Assembly: GCF_033958435.1 (NCBI RefSeq) | Contig: NC_134142.1 | Location: 101,627,001 to 101,691,000, forward strand | From: Carettochelys insculpta | Taxonomy: Eukaryota; Chordata; Testudines; Carettochelyidae | DNA: 64,000 bases | Direction of reading: 5' to 3' | Shown: one piece after another, positions 37,748 to 47,500 of the stretch | How positions within the stretch are numbered: the first letter of the stretch is position 1 | How the letters are laid out: each line of letters starts with the position of its first letter | Translations under genes and position numbers: made by a program | The notes under the pieces: model-generated | The model's input: only the letters and a program-made list of their open reading frames with translations | The model's database searches: none | Told to the model about the DNA's origin: nothing

Positions 37748-38480
37748 TACACTCATCCCCCGCTATATGAGCACAATTGGTTCCTTTTTGCTCGTAGGCA
37801 AAAACTCGTAAGAGGGATACTAAATTCCTATTAAAATACATGTAAAAGACTGATTGGTTCCAAGTGCTCGGAATGGCAGCAGGTGGTGCTGCTTTTGAAA
37901 AGTAACTGAACCTGGGATTGGGAGGGGGGTTAAAGGCTGGAGACAGTTTGGAGCCATGAGCGGTTAAAACCTCTAGGCAGCTTAGGTGGAGGAGGTGGTG
38001 GCTTGTTCCTCCTGGCTGCACCAGAGGTACCTGGGGGCGGCAGGGGAGCTGGGGGGTTTGGAATGGAACAGAACAGGAGGGGCTGGGTGTTGGGATCGGG
38101 CTGCGGGGGGGTTGTATGGGGACCAGTGGGAAAGTTGGGACTGGGTGAGGGGGGCTGCGGATTTCCCTACCCCCCAGCTCAGGACCCCCATGGCCAGCTC
38201 AGCTCCAGTCATGGGGCTGCAGGTCTTCCCGCAACCTGGCCAGGGACCCTGTGGCTCGAGCAGAGCCAGCCGCGGGGCTGCCAGTCTCTTTGTCCCCCGC
38301 TGGGAACCCAGCAGCTGGCGTGGAGCCAGCTGCGGGGCTGCTGGTCTCGCGGCCTTTGCCAGCGGCTGGTTCCTATTAGCTGGGGAAGTTCACTCGTCTA
38401 AGAAACATTGGTAGGTATGTCTCTCCCTTATTTTAATGAGTACTTTAAGTAAAGTACTCATTAAACGAGGGATGAGTGTA
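37748..38480 (-). mobile_element. TA-flanked MITE (family C, copy 3, inverted)
   Basis: 733 bp with ends TACACTCATCCC and GGGATGAGTGTA. It is in reverse orientation relative to the 7656 and 13252 copies. The central GC-rich part (38000-38330) corresponds to their C-rich array but contains GGGGCTGC-type units. Confidence 0.75.
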
Positions 38481-38499
38481 ACTTAAATTTCTCACAGAA

Positions 38500-39280
38500 C
38501 TGTCCTATCACATCCTGCCTCCCCTTGGGGAGGAACCTCAAGCCATGGGTGTGGGGGTTGTGATACGACAGCACCTGTATGCAGTGCTTTTTATTTTTAA
38601 GGGGAAAAAAGATGGTTGAACTCAAGCCCCAGACTGCCCTTCCCCCACTACCACTCAAGCCCCACTCTTTCCGCCGAAACTCAATCCCCAAACCACCCTA
38701 AATTGCCCCTAGGCTTAACCCCCAGCTCCTCCCCCCAGCTCTAAGTCAGTGCCCCCCCCCCACCAGAACTAGGCACCCTCAGAACCAGGCAACCCCAGCC
38801 CACCCCACTGCTGTAATTCAACCTGACTCACTGGAGCTGGGGATGACAGTGTTGCATTGGGTCTCCTGGGCAGCGCCAGGCCTCTTGGGCCAGGCTGAGT
38901 GGCAGGTGCTGCACCGTGTCCCAAGGCCTTGCTAGGCCCCAAGGCTGGGCCATTAGGCTGCACCTGGCTGCAGGCACTGAGGCAGCACTCGCTGCACTGG
39001 GCCGCAGGCGCTGGGGCAGTGTCAGGCAGCAGGAGCCAGGCTGGGATTGGAAGAGATACGTGGCTCCCAGCTGGAGCCATGAATGCATGGTGGGGGGAGG
39101 GTGGGGCACTCAACATGTGCAGCTCTACTGAGCTGCACTTCATCACACTGCCCTCCCAGCTGCTCCAAATGGAGCCTGCCAAAATGGCAGCACTGGGAGA
39201 AACGGTGCCGGTGTCTAGGTGCTATTGGAATTTCATCGTCCTTTGTCTCCTTTGATACCTCTCACTGTTTCATACAGCTC
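38500..39280. repeat. GC-rich repeat block
   Basis: A C-rich left part (38620-38780) and a GCTGGGCC/CAGGCACTG-rich right part (38830-39180). Composition contrasts sharply with the flanks and resembles non-autonomous hAT-type sequence, but I cannot define ends. Frames of 90-137 codons here are compositional. Confidence 0.4.
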
Positions 39281-39284
39281 CTAC

Positions 39285-39372
39285 CACAATGGGGCTCTGA
39301 TCTTGTTTGGGACATTGAGATATTGTGTTTTTATCTAACTAGTAGATGGCTGTGAGGCTTAATGAATTCATG
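39285..39372 (+). repeat. L2/MIR-type tail fragment
   Basis: Reads CCACAATGGGGCTCTGATC then TTTGGGACATTGAG, the position of the conserved L2 3' end phrase about a dozen bases before its tail. Short and diverged. Confidence 0.5.
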
Positions 39373-41396
39373 CTTGTAAAATGCTGTGACACCACCTCAG
39401 CCCCTTTTGCCCTAACAGCAAAGCAGGACTTTTGAAACCCGATATAGGAGCTTTTTATTTTAATCCCAGAGGTTTGTGTGACCTGGTCTTAAGCAATACA
39501 ATTGTGTTTGCTCATTCAAGAGTGCAAAATAGACTGGATATACACAATAGAATCCTACATTCTGATCCCACCACTGTAACTGATACTTTGATAGTATTGT
39601 ATCCGTCACATTTAAAATACAATGGATATATGGAGGACAAATGTTCATCTATTGCAGTATTGTTCCTCTGGATGTTAGCTGAAACACTGCTGTATGCACA
39701 TGCATGGCTTTCTTCAACACAGTCACTTCCTGTTTGTAATGAAGCTATGGCAACCAGCTTAGAAACTGGAAGACACTAGCAACAAATGACTCCACTCCAA
39801 ACAAGCAAAGGGTCAGGATTTCTTAAATCAGGGTAGCTCTGAGATGACAAGAGTGGGCAGTCTCAGTATCTGGTAAGTTCAATATACTCAGTTTCCAGAA
39901 CCACTGTATCTAAGTAATTGTAGTTGCTCAGTAAACACAATTTTTTTATATGACACCTTTATCTTTGCTCTCTTCTGCCCATTCTGTATCTGCTCCTGAC
40001 TGGCCAGCGTAAATTTGCTCCAAAACTTTTTGTGTGTAATAGCTTGGAACTCCCAGAATGCTTGTAAAAAAAGCTCTCAATGTTTTTGTTGTTATTTGCT
40101 CATTTGCAGACACAAGTTTGTTTAGATTATCACAATTGCTTCAGTCTGGGATCCTGTTCTAGTTTATAATCCTATTGAATGCTTATATAAAACGCTGGTT
40201 TGTTAAATAAGAGTTTGCTGAAATCTGACCATATTTATCAAAAGATCACATAAGTAATGGTCTTTTAAATCAGAGAAAATGAGTGTAAAGTCCAAGGATG
40301 ACATTTTTCAAATGCAACTAAATAGCATAGGAGTCTAAATTCCATTTGCAATTGTAATTTAGGAGCACAGTCCTGTTGATTTTCAGTGTGAAAATTTTAC
40401 ATGATTCTTAAGCATCTTTAAAGCAATATTAAAAATTCTAGCTAGAACAGAAGTGTGTCTGCTAAATCTTGCCTGTGTTACTGGAGGTAGCTATAGCATT
40501 GTAAATTTTAACTTGACAGCCACAGAACATCTTTTCACTTGTCAAATCTGAGCATGATTTCCTTCTCTGACTAAAAGCATCACCTGTCATCATAAAACAT
40601 GGCAGAACAGCTGCAAGATCAAAATATTTCCCCTTAAATACATCAGTGTAATACAAATGATAGGCAGCATTAATCTAGCACTACATTCAAAAGATGTCTT
40701 TGGGCTTATTTAGCAATAATAGCTCCAGCTGTCATTTTTGTCATAGCTCAGGATAGGATGGGATGCCCATGGGAAACTTTAAAGAAGAATGCAGAAGCAG
40801 CAGATAATGCTGCTGATTCTCAAGACAATGATGATTCTCTCAGTGGCATTCAAGGGCACTGTCCTATGAAAGACTTAATTTAAAACGGAACATTCCCTGA
40901 GAGTTTTTTCTAGTTTATGTAATGTTGTTAAGCTCCCTCTCACCTGATGCAAAGTCCTGATTCAGAGCTCATTGAAGTCAGTGGAAAGGTTCTTATTGAT
41001 ATCAGTGGGTTTTGGATAGTACACGTGTGTTAATCACAGTGACTGCTTCCGGCCAAATTCAAGGCCGATGAATTACATTCCTCTTACCTAAATTCCCTCT
41101 GCAGTTTTAAATGAATATCTTAATTTTCAGTTTCTGTTGCTCTGCACTATTAAATACTTATTTCACACGAGAAGTGGCTACATTTCAGTGGTAGGTAAAG
41201 TTTTGATTCTTTATTTTTTAATACAAAATGCCATTAATAAATGCTTTAAAGTTCTTTGGGATCCACGAGAAAATGTAAGTCATTATAGTCATCACTTATC
41301 GACAGTACACATGATCTTAAAATGTGGTGTATTCTTTGTTCACCTCAAACACCAAATTCTCATAATTCTGTTTTGTAGGTAACTGCTTTTGAGGGA
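39373..41396. other. Intergenic DNA upstream of C11orf16
   Basis: No supported gene. Fragments such as CTGATTCAGAGCTCATTGAAGTCAG near 40958 (quoted in part) belong to a dispersed amniote repeat. A TTTTGTAG acceptor at 41378 suggests that a non-coding first exon of C11orf16 lies upstream, but I could not locate it. Confidence 0.4.
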
Positions 41397-41563
41397 ATGG
41401 AGCATTCAGGAACACCCTTGTTCACAGAGACCAAGTACTGTACAGCAATGACAACACTAGATAAACTGCCATGCAGAAACTTCATAACTAACAACAATCC
41501 CTTCTCTAGTGGCTCTTTCATAGTGCATCCTGTTTGGGTTACCAGACCGTTCATCCTCTCCAG
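41397..41563 (+). CDS. C11orf16: C11orf16 coding exon 1
   Basis: Starts at the ATG in GGGAATGGAGC and ends CTCCAG|GTGGTA in phase 2. The encoded start has the ME-S-G and KYC pattern of the human N-terminus. Start choice rests on that similarity. Confidence 0.8.
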
Positions 41564-44500
41564 GTGGTAATTTCTTGCTTTTGTCTGTCATGTTCTTTCT
41601 CATGACCAGTCTCTACCCTTCTTGACAAATTAGCAACCTGAACATAGTTTTGTGTATTGCAATATTTTTTTCATTGTTAGCTTTATAGACCATTTCTGAT
41701 TAAAATTGTCTGCAGCACTGTAGATGACTGAAAACAGACTATGGAATAAGCCCACTAAAGAAATGCTCTTTGATGCAGGCCAATTGGTGCCAACTGGCAA
41801 AGAGCTCCCTATTCTTTCCAAGAATAACTGAAAAACTTAACTGCTCCTAAGACATCTCTTTCACGGTATTTTACCCACGAAAGATAGCATGTGATGTCTG
41901 TACTGAAAGCTTGTAACTTATCAACACTCATAATCACTGTGCAATGGATTACTGGTAATATTTAAGCAATAATGTAACTGTATTAAAAATTGTCATAAGG
42001 TCTTGGAGTAAAGTTAGGCACCAAGGAATAGTATGATTGGGTGACAACCCATTCCAGAGGGAGGGAGTTGTGACTCCTCCCTGGTCAGCTAGAACAGTCA
42101 TTGGAAGCCCATCAAAGACCACCAAAAACAATCAAAACCATTTGGAGGTAAACAGGACTGTTACAACAGACATGGGAGTGCCCTGTGAATAAAGACAAAA
42201 ACTGATTAAGTATAATACAAGATGTAAAAAGTATCCTTGAACTGAGGAGACATATTGTTGAATGGGGGGTGGCTTATGAAAACTGGACCCTGATTCCTAT
42301 GATGCTAGCCAGCTTTGCAACAGAGCTTTGGAGATGGGGGAACATAACTTGTTAGCTAAGAAAAGTAACTATTAATAAAGTGTAAGTTGCAATTTGGACT
42401 TTATTTTGTTTTGTGGTGTAACTAGATGTTTAGATCACTGTTTCTTATGTCTAGAGGAATCTATTCTTTTTAAAACCAACTTTTTTATTAAAAGTGCTGT
42501 GTATTCGGAGAGATGATTTAGGGTAAATGTGAATTGAGGCACACTGCTCCTTTGGGGACAGAGGAGCTGGGATTTCCGCGTAGCTGGTGGCAGGGTCTGG
42601 CTATTGCGAGGAGGGATGCTTTGAGGGGACTTCTGCCACTCTTTTTAACCAGCCCCTTAAGAGCAGTGTGAGTCTAGTTTGGCTCCTGGCATTAGTTAGA
42701 GCAACTTGCAGGTGTAGGTTATATCAATCCAGGACCACAGTGTGATCCTACCACAACCACTAACCCCATCTCCCACCAGTGGGTGTGAGACTGAGAGGGG
42801 CTGCCAGAGATACAAGTGAGGGATTCTCCTGCCCAGGCAAATCCTCAGCTGGGTCCTTCTGCCTGCTTTGCATGATGGGAGTGGAACCAAACAGGTCTGC
42901 CAGCAGCCCCATGAAAATTAATACAGTAGATTGTCTTTGCTTGGCTTTGGGAACCTCTTCATTCTCACCATTAACTCGTTTCATTCTATTCAAGGTGCTC
43001 ATGGATCGGCTGCTGTCATTTCCATGACACAGCATGTAAAAGGCTGAAGGAGTGGCAAAAATCAATGGACTTTGTTAATGTTCCTGTTCTAGCAAGAAAA
43101 GAACCTGATGGGTTTTATTATCTTGGTACAATAAAGCAGGAGATAGAGGCAAGTGATTAATGGCTTGCTTATCTTGTGTATTGTATATACTGTAAAGTAT
43201 ATATACTCCTTATGTACTGTGTGACCCCCCATGACCATGAAATCTGTTTGGTGAAGTCACATGGCTCACACAGTGGAGTCCCTCCAGAAGAGATTCACAA
43301 AGGGTGAAATTCACTGGGCTTGCAGAATGGCTGCCCTTCCCACTAGAACCCAGCCACCACTTGAATCCCTGCTGTGGACAGAACTGAGCTGAGTGTGTGC
43401 AGAGGCTGATCTATCATGCAATGGGATGTGCGTGCCATTCACAATTTCTGTACTGGTTCCGATGTTGGCTGTCGCATGAAGTCAGGAAGCAAGTCCCAAA
43501 CCGCGAATCTGCATTTGTGATTATTCAGCTCCAGTGGATTAAAAACCATCCATAAGGGCCAAAATGTGTTCCATTCCTAAGATCCGATGTACAGAAAAGC
43601 CTCATTTTCCAATTGGGCAGTGTTAAGGAGATGGTGCCTCTGGGGGATGCTCAGATTGGCACTGGGTTATTTGTATATCCAAGTGCTGATCAGAGCACCA
43701 AAATAGGGAATTTAGACGGCTTAATATTGCCCCCTTGTTTCACAATTCAGCCCTGTTTGCTTATCAAAATACAGGTAGTGGCATTGGATTATCACTGGGG
43801 TAACAAAAGCTACCCAGTGATCCAGCCCATCCTGCCATATCTCTGAATGGCATACTGTATCAGTCTGATTGGGATACAAAAGTATGGGCTGAGATGACAC
43901 CTCTGTGCAGCCTCTAAAGCTGCCATTTACTAGCTTCTGTGCCTCCTTGGGTGGTTTTTTTCTGGACCATCTGACCACTGTTCTAATCTGCGTATGGGAT
44001 TGTTGGTTTGTGGAAAGTTGGGACATGCCCATTATTCAGACACCAAAGCAGCTGCTTGTGAGATAGGGACTACCCAAATGATCTCTGCAGAGAAGCTCCT
44101 GTTGGGTTACCAGGCTAGTGTAGCACTTTGGCTTGCCGTTCTTCCACCAGCACTTAGAGGGTTTTTTGGAACTTTATTTTGTCCTAGTTGGACCCATCCT
44201 GCAAGGAGCTTTGGCTCCAGCAGTGAGGCATGGCTAACAGGACCTTGCAGGGACATGCTTTTTGTCTCTGTGCCAGTTATGCTGGGCATTGAGCCATAGG
44301 TACATGTATTTTGTGGTGTTATGGATAATGCCTCCCCTACTCCTGTGAATAAACAGATAAACATCCATATGGCTGGAAAACTGTTAGCGTGTTATGTATA
44401 CACTTATGGCTTTGGTCTCCTGCAATCCAAGGCACAGCATGTCTTTTCATAGACACTAGTGTATGCTTTAATTTATTAGGTGGTTAGCACTTAAAACCTG

Positions 44501-47500
44501 CAAGGAAAAAGGGCCTTTTCTTTTTGAAGAGCAGGGGAGTGGCTTGCTAAATTTGCTGATGCAAAATTTACTGTTTTTTTTTTAAAGGTAAAATACCTGT
44601 TACCTCCTAATTAATAAAGGATTCATGAGTGAATAGAGAACAGGTTTCAACTGCGTTTGGGACTTTGTTACCATCTGCCTACAGGGAAGCTTGTGAAATG
44701 AACAGCACCAGATTAATTACAGCTGAGAACATAATTTCAAGCCTGTAGTGTCTTTTGCAGTGGAGAAAAATATGGACTTAGTAGTAGTGGATACAGCACT
44801 TATTTTACTGTGACTGCTGAACATGAATTGCCCCCTGTAGTTCTTTCTGGCTGTCTAGGAAACAGACTAATGCAGTATGTGCTGCTTAATGTCACCATTT
44901 GTGCCGTCCTGCAGTTGAAACCAGTATAAGCTGCTGTGGAAAGAACTCCTGACTGCATTACAAGGTCTTATATTATGTATTACATGGTAATCTTCCTCAT
45001 AATTCTGTTTTTGCTCCTGATAAGTAGGGCCAGAGGGGAACTTTCCTGGTAGAATTTGACAAACCACCTGCTTGGGGTGACAAATACAAAGTATGTGTAC
45101 AAAAAACACCCAGGCATGACATCCTTGAATATGTCAATGGAATGAAGCATGCTTTACTTCCTGGAGACAAAGTGCTGGCACCCTGGGAACCTGACCTGGT
45201 CAGATATGGCCCTGGAACCATTCTTCTAGGTCTTGAAACAAGGGATCCCCTCACATGGTAAGAATGATGCTATTTTTGGTATCATTACTGCAGCAGAAAC
45301 ATCAATACACTTTGCAATTCTTTTATTTTAAAAATTAGGCAGCCTGCAAGGGACATAAAGGAAACCAATAACGGATTCCTACAGCATGCTCCTTTGCAAT
45401 ACCTTGAGTTTGCAAGTTTACTTCTAGATTGATTTACCTTCTAAGTAAACTTACTTTAATTTTGCACATTTGCTATGAATTATGCTTTTTTTTTAAAGCA
45501 CTTTTTCAGTGTAACTTCCTATTGAAACAAGGGCATAGTGGGAGGGAAAGGATAAGGTGTTCTATTCCTGAGCCTGATTTTTTTCAGTGCAGCATATTGG
45601 GATGCTCAGATTGGGACTGGGTTATTTGTACAGCCAAGTGCTGATCTGAGCACTAAAATGGGGAATTTAGACAGCTTAATATTATCTGAGTTTCAAAATT
45701 CGGCCCTGTTTGCTTGTCAAAATAAAGGTAAAATGTGACTGGATTATCATTGCAGAAACAAAAGTTATCCAGTTACTGTTTGTGTCTGTTTCATGTGGAG
45801 AGATTTGCTGAAAACTGCTGCTAGGTCTGTGATAACAAATGCCAAATTCAGTAGCTACCCACATATCCTACAGTATATAAGGAAGAAGTATTACAAGATG
45901 AGGGTTTTACACATTTTCTACTTTTGTCAGAGAGCAGTATTAAATGGTTGAGACTGTTCAAAAACACAAATATTTCCTAACCAGAGCCGTACTATCTAAC
46001 AGTATCTTACCTTTTCTTACCAATAGCCTCAGAAAATGAAGAAATCATGGTTTATTTCTGGAATGGCAAGAGAGTGAAAGTACCCCTAGGTGTGGCCTTA
46101 TGGATTCCACCAAACACATGGGAAAGGATAGTAGAGATGATTCACATGCCCTTCACCAGCAGACTGAAGACTGGGAGTTCCCCCAGCACCAGTAGCTCTT
46201 ACACTTGTCATTGCAGACCTCTCACAGCCCCCAACCTTTCATGTGCCTTAGATGGGCTAAATAAGTATGGGTGTACATGGCCATGCCCGTTAACCTGCCC
46301 CCATTTCTATGATCTCTGCCACTGTGTATGCTGTTCACCAGTATGTGTGGGATGCATCTGCTGTTTCCATCCCAAATTCAATGGCTGGTGGCCTCTACTA
46401 TCCACATCTTGGCTCCCTCAAGGAGGTACTCAACAGCAAGAGTCATATAACAAACCCACTGCACAACTTCTAGAATTGGAAAGTCCAAAGGAAAAGGAAC
46501 CAGTAGCTCCTGCTGCTGCTACTTCCTCCTCCTCCTCCTCCTCTTCTTCCAGTTTAGAAAGTGAGGAGGAGACATGCTTAAGTAAGAGCACAGTGGTGGA
46601 TAGTGCTGTTAATACCAATTACAGCTTTTTCAAAAAGCCCATACTGAAAGATGCTGCAAGACCTGAGTGGAAGTATTGGAAGAGGAGTCATGCTAAGCCA
46701 CATCCTAGGAATCCAGGTATACTTCTTCTTCTTCCTTGGTTACTTATCAACAGGCACTTCTTCACTGAAAGCATTCTATGACGCTTTTCAGCCTGGCATT
46801 GTGTATCATTCAGTGTGAGACTTGACCACAGGCCCATATCTCTGATAGAAGTGACATAGGTCTCCTTGTAGAGTCCAACTTACCTTATTTCAACTGTGGT
46901 GGATAAATTGTGTGTATGGAGCATGAAGAACAGAAAACAAATCTGACAATGTGTCATTAATCCTTTAACTACTACCTAGAATTTAAAATTGATTTAATTC
47001 TGAAATTCAAGGATCATATTTTGTGCCTTCACTCCCCTTTTTAAAAAGGCAAAACAATACTTTAACTGGGGCCTAAACCAGGCATCAGTTAAAAATCCCT
47101 TTAGTTAGCTTCCAGAAATGCAAAATTTGCACTATGTTTTGCCCTCTTCATCATACGTATGGCTTTCTCTCAGTACTGTATCCATGGAAAATCTCACACA
47201 AATGGAATCAGAATCAGGCACACTTATGTGCAGTTCTAAATTTCTCATCTCCCTTTCACCTCATTACATTTTTCAGGGTGCCATCAACACAATCATTCTA
47301 CTTCAGTAACCGATATCCAGAACTAAAAGTCAGGCACCTAGAAGAGTTCCTTTCTGGTTTAAATTGCATTTTCCTTTCCAAATAACTATCATTTTATTTT
47401 TTTAAGTAAAAGTAATATTATGCACATTAAATACAGTATCTATGTCCCCAGGGATCAGCATTCCCAACAGCAGGAGTACAAAGGGAAAAGCAGACTTGGG

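Noticed and set aside
38769..39255. Frames of 90-137 codons in the GC-rich block
   Set aside because: Overlapping on both strands in low-complexity repeat DNA without splice context or motifs.
42760..43065. 101-codon minus-strand frame as a gene
   Set aside because: It overlaps C11orf16 exon 2, which has homology, splice sites and phase support on the plus strand.
46523..46552. TCC repeat as a non-coding microsatellite
   Set aside because: It is in frame inside C11orf16 exon 5 and encodes a Ser run followed by an acidic patch, like the human protein.
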